A stretch of 64,000 bases of DNA from Brienomyrus brachyistius (Eukaryota > Chordata > Actinopteri > Osteoglossiformes > Mormyridae). Under the pieces are notes generated by a model. The model did no database searches, had not been told where the DNA came from, and worked only from the letters and a program-made list of their open reading frames with translations. Both the position numbers and the translations under genes were made by a program. Below are positions 49,973-61,590 of this stretch, in pieces; position 1 is the stretch's first letter, and each line of letters opens with the position of its first letter. The stretch covers positions 8,609,001 through 8,673,000 of the forward strand of contig NC_064554.1 of assembly GCF_023856365.1 (NCBI RefSeq), given 5' to 3'.

Positions 49973-52221
49973 AGACTTTGACTTGGCCTGGGAGTATGGA
50001 TAGCTGTACCAAAGTGTCCTACAGAATAACTTATTCAATTATTTTTCAAAACAAGTCCTTGTATTTATTTTACACTAGAAAAATCATCAGAGATTCTAAG
50101 GAACCGAACTCATAGGATCACACATCAAATATATCAGTAATATATGATAATATTGACGTTACGGGTGTATCAGCTCTTGATGACTTCATTTATTGTTGGT
50201 CAATTTCCTGCTTTTCCGCTTCTTCCATTGCTTGATACTGACTACAGTTGTTTAATAAAGCACATTTTTGGCAGGAGTTAAGAGGAGGTAGAGATTTGTC
50301 AGTATTGTATTCCATTGGGGTTGTTTCATGCAGAGCAGTGTCTCCCTACCCCGTCCTCAGAGACCCACAGACGGTCCGCGTTTCCGATTCCCTCCCAACT
50401 CCCTGCCAGACAGACTACATTATTGCAGAGAGCTAAAACATGGACTGTGTGTGGGTTCCTGAGGACCAGATTCGGAAACACAGATGTAGAGCACTCAGTC
50501 CAGTCACCATCGATGAGGTAAGACTACACTCTATGAGTAAGTGTATGAGTAAGAGAAGTGGACCGGAACTGAAAGCAGCCCGCCTGTGACATTGCGCAAG
50601 ACAACAAAAGAAACGCGGAGAGAGAGAGAGAGAGAGAGGGAGAGAAGGAGAGGGAGAGAACCCACAATGGAAATAAACAGAGGATGTATTTACTGGAAGA
50701 CACCCCAACACAGAAAAAATGGTTGGCATGACAACAGAGCAAGTAAAGATTTACTTCACTAAAGTGAAGTGAAACGGCCCAATGAGTAACAGACTTGTAA
50801 CTACACTTGAAAATACTTTTACATAATTCTGATGGGAAGGGTTTGTCTCAGCATGAGGGGGGCAAAAATACCACAGCTAAAAGAGGAAGGTTAACATGGG
50901 GGGGGTGGAGCAAAAGCAAAGAGAAAGAAAGGGGTGTGGAGCTATACTGTAAGCCAGAAACACTCCCACTTCATTCTTACACTTAAAGCGCATACCAAGA
51001 GGCTCATTCCGGGTTTTCCCACACCGTCGAAGAGGAGACACACCAGAACCCGCTTGGTCTCACACAGAAGTTGTTTCATTCATCGTAGCTGAGAACCACT
51101 GAAAGAATTTGTTGACGTAGACAAAGGAAACTGAATCTAGATTTATACAACTATCACACTTGTGGATTTAGATTTCTGCTACTTAGGATACCGCCTCTGT
51201 GCGCCGTGTGGAATTTGCCGGTCATGTCTGGACGAGTGAGTGTGTAAGTATACCTGTGTCTGTCTGATATGGCAGTGTTACCAGATACCCCGTGTCGAAA
51301 TCTGTTGGTGCTCTGGCTGATGTCCTACCTCTGTGCTGTGTTCACCCAACAATACCGATGCACCGTTGTGTGTGATCGCAGGACAGCATATAAAACGAGC
51401 TGCTTTCAGCTGGAAGTTGCTCTCATGTCTGTGTAGTCACGCAGCCCCTGATAGGAAATGCAAGTATGCATGTCTCTTAACTTGTTGACCATTTCCTCTT
51501 TGTCTCTTCTTGTTTTTTTGCCGGGTTGATTTACAGGTTCAAAAGTTCAGTGAAGAAGCAAAAACCAGAACCGATATAACGGCAGATATCAGACGCATGT
51601 TGATTTCAGGTTTCCCTCCCATTTCCCAGGTTTATTCACACCGCTGGCCGCCTGCTGTGACCACTGCTGTCCTCCTTAGTTTCAAGGTGCCACACGCTTT
51701 TGAGGTGAAAGCCTGAAGCCTCAAGTTCACTCTGACAGGAGACGGTGAGAACATCTACTACATTTCAACACGATGAGAAAACTTCTGGTCAAACAGATGC
51801 TAGCCATGTGTTTCAGCTCGGACTACAAGGTCTCCACCATCCTCGCCCCCGGGGGCTACATAGTTATATCGCGCAGTTTTGGTTTCTGCACCTCAGAGAG
51901 GCACTGAGCACTGGAGGAAATTGAGGGTGTTTACATCCTGTGGTTTCAGCACCCAAGCCGCTGCGACAGAGGGGAGACTGCGTTACCCAAGCTGCTCTTG
52001 TCATCTTTAGATAAGTTAACAAACAGGCTCTCCTTACAGACAGCAGCAACATAGGGGCGCCTGAGGGCAGGTGGTTCTGGGCCAAACAGTGGCAGCTGCC
52101 CCAGCCCGTCTGCATACCTGTTTTGCAGGCTCATATCATTACATGGTATATATCTGTGCGCTAGAAAATCAGTGCTGGGTTGCCAGGCACCCACAGTGCG
52201 TCACCTTTAGTGAAACCTGCC
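49973..52221. other. Region between the rus1 promoter side and the array, no supported gene
   Basis: It contains a (GA)n run at about 50618-50640. A strong-looking acceptor (TTTGCCGGGTTGATTTACAG, ending near 51536) precedes a short segment that could be a 5' UTR exon of tmem265, but no coding potential supports it. A 44-codon frame (51773-51907) has no recognised relatives. Confidence 0.35.
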
Positions 52222-55200
52222 TGGCCCGTCTCCCTCACCCCGACCCGACTTGACGCCGCGGCCCGTCTCCCTCACCCCGACCCGACTTGACGCCGCGGCC
52301 CGTCTCCCTCACCCCGACCCGACTTCACCCCGCGGCCCGTCTCCCTCACCCCGACCCGACTTCACGCCGCGGCCCGTCTCCCTCACCCCGACCCGACTTG
52401 ACGCCGCGGCCCGTCTCCCTCACCCCGACCCGACTTCACCCCGCGGCCCGTCTCCCTCACCCCGACCCGACTTCACGCCGCGGCCCGTCTCCCTCACCCC
52501 GACCCGACTTCACCCCGCGGCCCGTCTCCCTCACCCCGACCCGACTTCACCCCGCGGCCCGTCTCCCTCACCCCGACCCGACTTCACGCCGCGGCCCGTC
52601 TCCCTCACCCCGACCCGACTTCACGCCGCGGCCCGTCTCCCTCACCCCGACCCGACTTCACCCCGCGGCCCGTCTCCCTCACCCCGACCCGACTTCACCC
52701 CGCGGCCCGTCTCCCTCACCCCGACCCGACTTGACGCCGCGGCCCGTCTCCCTCACCCCGACCCGACTTCACCCCGCGGCCCGTCTCCCTCACCCCGACC
52801 CGACTTCACCCCGCGGCCCGTCTCCCTCACCCCGACCCGACTTGACGCCGCGGCCCGTCTCCCTCACCCCGACCCGACTTCACGCCGCGGCCCGTCTCCC
52901 TCACCCCGACCCGACTTCACGCCGCGGCCCGTCTCCCTCACCCCGACCCGACTTCACCCCGCGGCCCGTCTCCCTCACCCCGACCCGACTTGACGCCGCG
53001 GCCCGTCTCCCTCACCCCGACCCGACTTCACACCGCGGCCCGTCTCCCTCACCCCGACCCGACTTCACCCCGCGGCCCGTCTCCCTCACCCCGACCCGAC
53101 TTCACCCCGCGGCCCGTCTCCCTCACCCCGACCCGACTTCACGCCGCGGCCCGTCTCCCTCGCCCCGACCCGACTTCACCCCGCGGCCCGTCTCCCTCAC
53201 CCCGACCCGACTTCACCCCGCGGCCCGTCTCCCTCACCCCGACCCGACTTCACCCCGCGGCCCGTCTCCCTCACCCCGACCCGACTTCACGCCGCGGCCC
53301 GTCTCCCTCGCCCCGACCCGACTTCACCCCGCGGCCCGTCTCCCTCACCCCGACCCGACTTCACCCCGCGGCCCGTCTCCCTCGCCCCGACCCGACTTCA
53401 CCCCGCGGCCCGTCTCCCTCGCCCCGACCCGACTTCACGCCGCGGCCCGTCTCCCTCACCCCGACCCGACTTCACCCCGCGGCCCGTCTCCCTCGCCCCG
53501 ACCCGACTTCACCCCGCGGCCCGTCTCCCTCGCCCCGACCCGACTTCACCCCGCGGCCCGTCTCCCTCGCCCCGACCCGACTTCACGCCGCGGCCCGTCT
53601 CCCTCACCCCGACCCGACTTCACCCCGCGGCCCGTCTCCCTCACCCCGACCCGACTTCACCCCGCGGCCCGTCTCCCTCACCCCGACCCGACTTCACCCC
53701 GCGGCCCGTCTCCCTCACCCCGACCCGACTTGACGCCGCGGCCCGTCTCCCTCACCCCGACCCGACTTCACCCCGCGGCCCGTCTCCCTCGCCCCGACCC
53801 GACTTCACCCCGCGGCCCGTCTCCCTCACCCCGACCCGACTTCACCCCGCGGCCCGTCTCCCTCGCCCCGACCCGACTTCACCCCGCGGCCCGTCTCCCT
53901 CGCCCCGACCCGACTTCACGCCGCGGCCCGTCTCCCTCACCCCGACCCGACTTCACCCCGCGGCCCGTCTCCCTCACCCCGACCCGACTTCACCCCGCGG
54001 CCCGTCTCCCTCACCCCGACCCGACTTGACGCCGCGGCCCGTCTCCCTCACCCCGACCCGACTTGACGCCGCGGCCCGTCTCCCTCGCCCCGACCCGACT
54101 TGACGCCGCGGCCCGTCTCCCTCGCCCCGACCCGACTTCACCCCGCGGCCCGTCTCCCTCACCCCGACCCGACTTCACCCCGCGGCCCGTCTCCCTCACC
54201 CCGACCCGACTTGACGCCGCGGCCCGTCTCCCTCACCCCGACCCGACTTCACCCCGCGGCCCGTCTCCCTCACCCCGACCCGACTTCACCCCGCGGCCCG
54301 TCTCCCTCACCCCGACCCGACTTCACCCCGCGGCCCGTCTCCCTCACCCCGACCCGATTTCACCCCGCGGCCCGTCTCCCTCACCCCGACCCGACTTGAC
54401 GCCGCGGCCCGTCTCCCTCACCCCGACCCGACTTCACCCCGCGGCCCGTCTCCCTCACCCCGACCCGACTTCCCGCCGCGGCCCGTCTCCCTCACCCCGA
54501 CCCGACTTCACCCCGCGGCCCGTCTCCCTCACCCCGACCCGATTTCACCCCGCGGCCCGTCTCCCTCACCCCGACCCGACTTCACGCCGCGGCCCGTCTC
54601 CCTCACCCCGACCCGACTTCACCCCGCGGCCCGTCTCCCTCACCCCGACCCGACTTCACCCCGCGGCCCGTCTCCCTCACCCCGACCCGACTTCACCCCG
54701 CGGCCCGTCTCCCTCACCCCGACCCGACTTCACCCCGCGGCCCGTCTCCCTCACCCCGACCCGACTTCCCGCCGCGGCCCGTCTCCCTCACCCCGACCCG
54801 ACTTCACGCCGCGGCCCGTCTCCCTCACCCCGACCCGACTTCCCGTCGCGGCCCGTCTCCCTCACCCCGACCCGACTTCACCCCGCGGCCCGTCTCCCTC
54901 ACCCCGACCCGACTTCACGCCGCGGCCCGTCTCCCTCACCCCGACCCGACTTCACGCCGCGGCCCGTCTCCCTCACCCCGACCCGACTTCCCGTCGCGGC
55001 CCGTCTCCCTCACCCCGACCCGACTTCACCCCGCGGCCCGTCTCCCTCACCCCGACCCGACTTCACCCCGCGGCCCGTCTCCCTCACCCCGACCCGACTT
55101 CCCGCCGCGGCCCGTCTCCCTCACCCCGACCCGACTTCACCCCGCGGCCCGTCTCCCTCACCCCGACCCGACTTCACCCCGCGGCCCGTCTCCCTCACCC

Positions 55201-58200
55201 CGACCCGACTTCACCCCGCGGCCCGTCTCCCTCACCCCGACCCGACTTCACGCCGCGGCCCGTCTCCCTCACCCCGACCCGACTTCACGCCGCGGCCCGT
55301 CTCCCTCACCCCGACCCGACTTCACCCCGCGGCCCGTCTCCCTCACCCCGACCCGACTTCACCCCGCGGCCCGTCTCCCTCACCCCGACCCGACTTCACG
55401 CCGCGGCCCGTCTCCCTCACCCCGACCCGACTTCCCGCCGCGGCCCGTCTCCCTCACCCCGACCCGACTTCACCCCGCGGCCCGTCTCCCTCACCCCGAC
55501 CCGACTTCACGCCGCGGCCCGTCTCCCTCACCCCGACCCGACTTCCCGCCGCGGCCCGTCTCCCTCACCCCGACCCGACTTCACGCCGCGGCCCGTCTCC
55601 CTCACCCCGACCCGACTTCACCCCGCGGCCCGTCTCCCTCACCCCGACCCGACTTCACCCCGCGGCCCGTCTCCCTCACCCCGACCCGACTTCACGCCGC
55701 GGCCCGTCTCCCTCACCCCGACCCGACTTCCCGTCGCGGCCCGTCTCCCTCACCCCGACCCGACTTCACCCCGCGGCCCGTCTCCCTCACCCCGACCCGA
55801 TTTCACCCCGCGGCCCGTCTCCCTCACCCCGACCCGACTTCACCCCGCGGCCCGTCTCCCTCACCCCGACCCGACTTCACGCCGCGGCCCGTCTCCCTCA
55901 CCCCGACCCGACTTCACCCCGCGGCCCGTCTCCCTCACCCCGACCCGACTTGACGCCGCGGCCCGTCTCCCTCACCCCGACCCGACTTCACCCCGCGGCC
56001 CGTCTCCCTCGCCCCGACCCGACTTCACGCCGCGGCCCGTCTCCCTCACCCCGACCCGACTTGACGCCGCGGCCCGTCTCCCTCACCCCGACCCGACTTC
56101 CCGCCGCGGCCCGTCTCCCTCACCCCGACCCGACTTCACCCCGCGGCCCGTCTCCCTCACCCCGACCCGACTTCCCGCCGCGGCCCGTCTCCCTCACCCC
56201 GACCCGACTTCACACCGCGGCCCGTCTCCCTCACCCCGACCCGACTTCCCGCCGCGGCCCGTCTCCCTCACCCCGACCCGACTTCCCGTCGCGGCCCGTC
56301 TCCCTCACCCCGACCCGACTTCACGCCGCGGCCCGTCTCCCTCACCCCGACCCGACTTCCCGCCGCGGCCCGTCTCCCTCACCCCGACCCGACTTCACGC
56401 CGCGGCCCGTCTCCCTCACCCCGACCCGACATCCCGCCGCGGCCCGTCTCCCTCACCCCGACCCGACTTCACCCCGCGGCCCGTCTCCCTCACCCCGACC
56501 CGACTTCACCCCGCGGCCCGTCTCCCTCACCCCGACCCGACTTCACGCCGCGGCCCGTCTCCCTCACCCCGACCCGACTTCCCGCCGCGGCCCGTCTCCC
56601 TCACCCCGACCCGACTTCACCCCGCGGCCCGTCTCCCTCACCCCGACCCGACTTCCCGCCGCGGCCCGTCTCCCTCACCCCGACCCGACTTCCCGCCGCG
56701 GCCCGTCTCCCTCACCCCGACCCGACTTCCCGCCGCGGCCCGTCTCCCTCACCCCGACCCGACTTCACCCCGCGGCCCGTCTCCCTCGCCCCGACCCGAC
56801 TTCACGCCGCGGCCCGTCTCCCTCGCCCCGACCCGATTTCACCCCGCGGCCCGTCTCCCTCGCCCCGACCCGACTTCACGCCGCGGCCCGTCTCCCTCGC
56901 CCCGACCCGATTTCACGCCGCGGCCCGTCTCCCTCACCCCGACCCGACTTCCCGCCGCGGCCCGTCTCCCTCACCCCGACCCGACTTCACCCCGCGGCCC
57001 GTCTCCCTCGCCCCGACCCGACTTCACGCCGCGGCCCGTCTCCCTCGCCCCGACCCGATTTCACCCCGCGGCCCGTCTCCCTCGCCCCGACCCGACTTCA
57101 CCCCGCGGCCCGTCTCCCTCGCCCCGACCCGACTTCACGCCGCGGCCCGTCTCCCTCGCCCCGACCCGATTTCACGCCGCGGCCCGTCTCCCTCACCCCG
57201 ACCCGACTTCCCGCCGCGGCCCGTCTCCCTCACCCCGACCCGACTTCACCCCGCGGCCCGTCTCCCTCGCCCCGACCCGACTTCACGCCGCGGCCCGTCT
57301 CCCTCGCCCCGACCCGACTTCACGCCGCGGCCCGTCTCCCTCGCCCCGACCCGACTTCACCCCGCGGCCCGTCTCCCTCGCCCCGACCCGACTTCACCCC
57401 GCGGCCCGTCTCCCTCACCCCGACCCGACTTCACCCCGCGGCCCGTCTCCCTCACCCCGACCCGACTTCACGCCGCGGCCCGTCTCCCTCACCCCGACCC
57501 GACTTCACCCCGCGGCCCGTCTCCCTCACCCCGACCCGACTTCACCCCGCGGCCCGTCTCCCTCACCCCGACCCGACTTCACCCCGCGGCCCGTCTCCCT
57601 CACCCCGACCCGACTTCACCCCGCGGCCCGTCTCCCTCACCCCGACCCGACTTCACCCCGCGGCCCGTCTCCCTCACCCCGACCCGACTTCACCCCGCGG
57701 CCCGTCTCCCTCACCCCGACCCGACTTCACCCCGCGGCCCGTCTCCCTCACCCCGACCCGACTTCACCCCGCGGCCCGTCTCCCTCACCCCGACCCGACT
57801 TCACGCCGCGGCCCGTCTCCCTCACCCCGACCCGACTTCACCCCGCGGCCCGTCTCCCTCACCCCGACCCGACTTCACGCCGCGGCCCGTCTCCCTCACC
57901 CCGACCCGACTTCACCCCGCGGCCCGTCTCCCTCACCCCGACCCGACTTCACCCCGCGGCCCGTCTCCCTCACCCCGACCCGACTTCACCCCGCGGCCCG
58001 TCTCCCTCACCCCGACCCGACTTCACCCCGCGGCCCGTCTCCCTCACCCCGACCCGACTTCACCCCGCGGCCCGTCTCCCTCACCCCGACCCGACTTCAC
58101 CCCGCGGCCCGTCTCCCTCACCCCGACCCGACTTCACCCCGCGGCCCGTCTCCCTCACCCCGACCCGACTTCACCCCGCGGCCCGTCTCCCTCACCCCGA

Positions 58201-58431
58201 CCCGACTTCACCCCGCGGCCCGTCTCCCTCACCCCGACCCGACTTCACCCCGCGGCCCGTCTCCCTCACCCCGACCCGACTTCACCCCGCGGCCCGTCTC
58301 CCTCACCCCGACCCGACTTCACCCCGCGGCCCGTCTCCCTCACCCCGACCCGACTTCACCCCGCGGCCCGTCTCCCTCACCCCGACCCGACTTCACGCCG
58401 TGGCCCGTCTCCCTCACCCCGACCCAACTTC
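52222..58431. repeat. 37-bp GC-rich minisatellite, about 168 tandem copies (6.2 kb)
   Basis: The unit is CGCGGCCCGTCTCCCTCACC followed by CCGACCCGACTTCACCC. Copies follow head to tail without interruption from 52222 to 58431. Variable sites: TTCACC/TTCACG/TTGACG/TTCCCG/TTCACA, CTCACC/CTCGCC, GACTT/GATTT, CCGCGG/TCGCGG. Almost every unit holds a SacII site (CCGCGG) and about five CpGs. The minus strand of each unit reads GGG-TC-GGGG-TGA-GGG-AGAC-GGG, a canonical G-quadruplex motif. With a 37-base period and no stop in any plus frame, very long spurious frames arise (up to 1517 codons). The array ends 178 bases before the tmem265 ATG. Confidence 0.97.
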
Positions 58432-58608
58432 ATACCTTCATACCCGACCTTCTGTCATGTCACAATGATGTCGAGCTTTTATCCATCTCTATCCACATCT
58501 TTCTCTTCACTTTCTTTTTTCCAGTGCCCAGTACTGCTGATCCTGAACTTCACATCTCACCCCAACCTCTCCTCTCCAGCTTCATCGGCAGCCACCTACA
58601 GCACTCCT
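58432..58608 (+). other. tmem265: tmem265 exon 5' boundary and leader
   Basis: A pyrimidine tract CTTCACTTTCTTTTTTCCAG ends at about 58524 and is a strong acceptor. The coding exon therefore probably starts at about 58525 with an 84-base leader. The 37-bp array would then lie in intron 1 or the immediate upstream region of tmem265. The upstream first exon has not been located. Confidence 0.45.
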
Positions 58609-59025
58609 ATGTCTGACAGCCCCGTGATGGAAGAGGCCGTCCCCTTGCAGACGGTACCCTTCCAGAACTCAGAAGGAAAGAAGCCCAGCAGACAGATCAA
58701 GCTGTACAGGAAGCTAACTGTCTGCAGCATTATCTGTGGGATATCTTGCTTGGGCATTCTGGCTCTGATCAACTCTGTCAGAGTAAGTGTAGCATACATC
58801 AGACTGGAAGCTCTGCCTGAGACTTTCCCTCTGATCTGACCGTTGTCTCGCTCTCCTTCCCCAAAGGCACAGGAGAAGAGGGAGACAGATGTGGAGAGTG
58901 CTCAGAAATATTCCCGTCAGGCACGGAAGTACAGCGTCATCGCCATCCTGGTGTGGGTGGGGATCCTGGTTCTCACCCCAGTCCTAATGGCCTTGGTATC
59001 ATACCTGTTGCGAATTGCAGAGTGA
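58609..59025 (+). CDS. tmem265: tmem265-like small two-pass membrane protein
   Basis: Two coding exons, 58609-58782 and 58867-59025, joined by a phase-0 GT-AG intron (AGA|GTAAGT ... CCAAAG|GCA). The product is 110 residues (human TMEM265 is 108). A polar N-terminus (1-35) is followed by a first membrane segment at about 36-55 containing SIICGISCLGILAL. Next come a charged loop with KRETD and a QKYSRQARKYS stretch, then a second membrane segment at about 81-104 and a short tail ending RIAE. The SIICG.SCLG motif, the position of the intron-spanning loop and the ARK motif before the second membrane segment match TMEM265. Function is unknown. It converges with prr14, and its start is only 178 bases from the 6.2-kb array. 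Confidence 0.9.
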
Positions 59026-59507
59026 CGCAGTTTACAGCTCAGTCCACATTCCAGGCGGGCCGCTTTCGTCCGACTGGCCGTGGAAATCCAGTTCCTAGGG
59101 CCAAGGCTCCTGCCCGCCTGCCTTCTAGTAACAGTATAACAGGTCAGACATGGTGCCTATGACGACTGCGCCGGCAGGCAGTCAAATCCCATTCATACAC
59201 TGATTAATTTTTGGATGACAGGGCCATTGAAAAGCATACACTTAAGAATGATTCTAAAGAGTGCTCGGGGATTTTGGTTTAATGGTCGGGTCCTGTGTAG
59301 GCTCAAGAAATGCATCAAGAGGCAAGCATCCTAGTAGAAACTTTTGCATTAAGTGTTACTCGTATCTTAAATTATATACTGTTTCTTGGGTAAGTCTGAC
59401 TTAATTTAAGTTATGGAGAAGAAATTGTTACACTGTAAATTTTTTACTTGATACATTTTTTTGAATTTTATATTTTATGTACTTTTATTTACTGTAAAAT
59501 GTTTTAT

Positions 59508-59513
59508 AATAAA
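59508..59513 (+). terminator. tmem265: Candidate tmem265 poly(A) signal AATAAA
   Basis: AATAAA about 480 bases after the stop codon, in a T-rich context. A second AATAAA lies at 59597-59602. Minus-strand hexamers for prr14 are at 59634-59639 and 59763-59768, so the two 3' ends come close or overlap. Confidence 0.45.
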
Positions 59514-59633
59514 ATTTGACATACCAAATTCAGAACTAGTCATTTTGAAAGTATTAAGTACAGTAACGATACACTTATAACAGCTGCTACAATTTAAATA
59601 AAACATCAATAATACAAACATGCCATAAAAACA

Positions 59634-59639
59634 TTTATT
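59634..59639 (-). terminator. prr14: Candidate prr14 poly(A) signal
   Basis: TTTATT on the plus strand, AATAAA on the minus strand, about 485 bases beyond the prr14 stop. Another hexamer at 59763-59768 is closer to the stop and equally possible. Confidence 0.35.
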
Positions 59640-59661
59640 CAGTAGAAAAAAAATTAAACAT

Positions 59662-59690
59662 TTATATATATATATATCTATATATATAGA
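59662..59690. repeat. (TA)n microsatellite
   Basis: About 13 TA units broken by one CTA, in the interval between the tmem265 and prr14 3' ends. Confidence 0.85.
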
Positions 59691-60122
59691 TCAGTATGTT
59701 GAAAGCCTCGAGCTCACATGTATGACTATTACTGTATGTGTTCAATGTATGAAAAAGTTAGATTTATTTTATACAATGCACAGAAACTGCACTATTAAAA
59801 CTCTTCAACGGTGGTCATTCACAAACAGCATAACTTTTCAGCGCCTACTGCGTGTGATAAAGCTCCACCCTCTTCTCCACCTGCTGCAGGGAGCCGTTAG
59901 CACAAAGACGAGAAGCCTGACACTGGACAGGAGAAAGATGGTGGCACTTGGACACAAAAACAACACAATAAATACAAAATTCATGAATAACTGCATTTAT
60001 AGAAACAAAAAAAAAAGTCCATGTGTAACCAGTCCACATAAGATGCCCCTTTAAAACCCAGGACGGATGGGGAATAACCCCAATAGATCCAAGCTGCCTT
60101 ATAATTTACCAGTAGTTACACC

Positions 60123-61590
60123 TCAGGCCAGCACACCTTCTTGGTCGAAGGCAATCCAGCCGTCTAATTGACTGAGTTTGGCACACAGGACCGAATCAAG
60201 TTCCTGCGAGGAGAGGGCGGTGCTTTCTCTGCCCCGAGCTCCTCCCCCTCGGCGAGTCCTACCCATGGCGGGCTTCCCGCAAGACCCAACCAGAGGCTTC
60301 TTGGGCTTCCTAGCCACGCCCAATTCTGGGAAATCTACCAATCGCTTGAATCGGCGCTGACTAATCAGGGACAGGGATCCATCACGACAGCTGACCGGCA
60401 CTTCAAAGATCGTCTCTAGACGGCTGTGGGAAGGGGGACGGGGAGAAGAGACATGCAGGCGTCAGCATACAGATCACATCCCTCACTGTAGCAAAAGAGG
60501 ACTGGAGGGAGACCCTCACCCCTCTGGCGGTTTCTGGAAGTTCTTGTTGGTGTAGATCTCCTCCAGGCTGAACTCCTTCTTCTTCAACCTATAAACAAAC
60601 ACAAGAATCAAGCTCTGAGCAGCTGTTTGACTTCAGCCAACACCCTTTACTCTTAGCCTTCCTTTAGAAAAGGGTGGTTACCCACCGCCCACAATGACCA
60701 AGGACACACTGACGCATGAAAACCAGAGTCATTCAAAAGAGCCCCTCTCCTTATCTAGAACCTCCTGTAATTTCAGGCTAAACAAACATGCTACGTGATT
60801 AAACGCTGAGTCCACAAAAAAGTTCGAACAAACCGAAGCCTGAAAGGATATCCCTTTCCACACACTCACATCCATCAGTCTTCCACTTATCTTGGTCAGG
60901 GTCACTAGTGGGTGTGGAACACACACACACACAATCTTTCACTATTGGTAGTTAAGGGACACCAATCAGTGAACCCCACGCCTGTGGTGTTGTTCAGACC
61001 ACCAGCCCTAAAGGTGTGAAGCGACTACACTTCACCTGCTGGGTCACCGTGCCCCTCCCCCTAGACACAGAGTTACATGCCTCAAGGACGGCTGTGATGG
61101 AATAAACTATAGTTAAAATAAAATAAAAAGGGGGGGGGGCTTTCGGAAAAACATGAACATAAAAACACAAACAAAAAAAAGACAAAAAAACAGACCAAGT
61201 CACCCCCATAAGCCCAAACTAAAGAAGGTTAACAAGCTGATTTTGACAACTGGGTGTAGAAGCGCAGGGTACATGAGAGAGGGGGTCCAAGCCACAGGAG
61301 AAGGACAGCGGCCCCCGCCTGAGGACTGTGCCCTGTCCCCCCTCACCTGATTGTCTTGGGCAGGCCCATCGGTGTTAGGTTGGCGGGGGGCTTGGGGACG
61401 GCCCTGCGGATCCGGATGCGTGACACCTTTCCATGGTCACCTCGTTTGACAGAGCCCACCTGCTGGGATAGGGGACAGTACTGGGGTTAGGGGCCGGGGT
61501 CACACGACAGGGGAGAGCACTGACCTTCCGAAACAACTCCAGTACCTCATACGGGCCTTGAGCATAACCCAGAACGCACAGGGTGCCAGG
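60123..61590 (-). CDS. prr14: prr14 (proline-rich protein 14), 3' four coding exons with Tantalus-like domain; 5' part outside or not found
   Basis: Exons on the minus strand: 61590-61525, 61462-61347, 60588-60520, 60423-60123. Phases agree and give 183 C-terminal residues and a TGA. Landmarks: KVSRIRIRRAVPKP, NLTPMGLPKTIRLKKKEFSL, EEIYTNKNFQKPP, LETIFEV, then a basic tail with SQRRFKRLVDFPEL and a final helix ELDSVLCAKLSQLDGW. This is the Tantalus-like region shared by PRR14 and PRR14L. I prefer prr14 because its neighbours here (tmem265, rus1) also share 16p11.2 with PRR14 in human. PRR14 ties HP1-bound heterochromatin to the nuclear lamina. LETIFE (60419-60402) fits the LxxIxE motif bound by PP2A-B56. 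No further upstream exon was found before 64000. Confidence 0.87.
60880..60935. repeat. Fish dispersed-repeat fragment and CA repeat in a prr14 intron
   Basis: CCATCAGTCTTCCACTTATC followed by TTGGTCAGGGTCACTAG resembles the common fish repeat 'cttccgcttatcc(t)ggtcagggtc'. A short CA run follows. It lies in the intron between prr14 exons 61462-61347 and 60588-60520. Confidence 0.5.

Noticed and set aside
51773..51907. 44-codon plus-strand frame (MRKLLVKQMLAMCF...)
   Set aside because: No recognised relatives; short frames of this size are expected by chance. It could only be supported by transcript or conservation data.
52222..58431. CRISPR array
   Set aside because: Units follow each other directly with no unique spacers, in a vertebrate genome.
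54063..58616. 1517-codon plus-strand open frame (also 580 and 247 codon frames to its left)
   Set aside because: It consists of the 37-bp repeat read in rotating frames; no plus frame of the unit has a stop. The end of the frame runs out of phase with tmem265.
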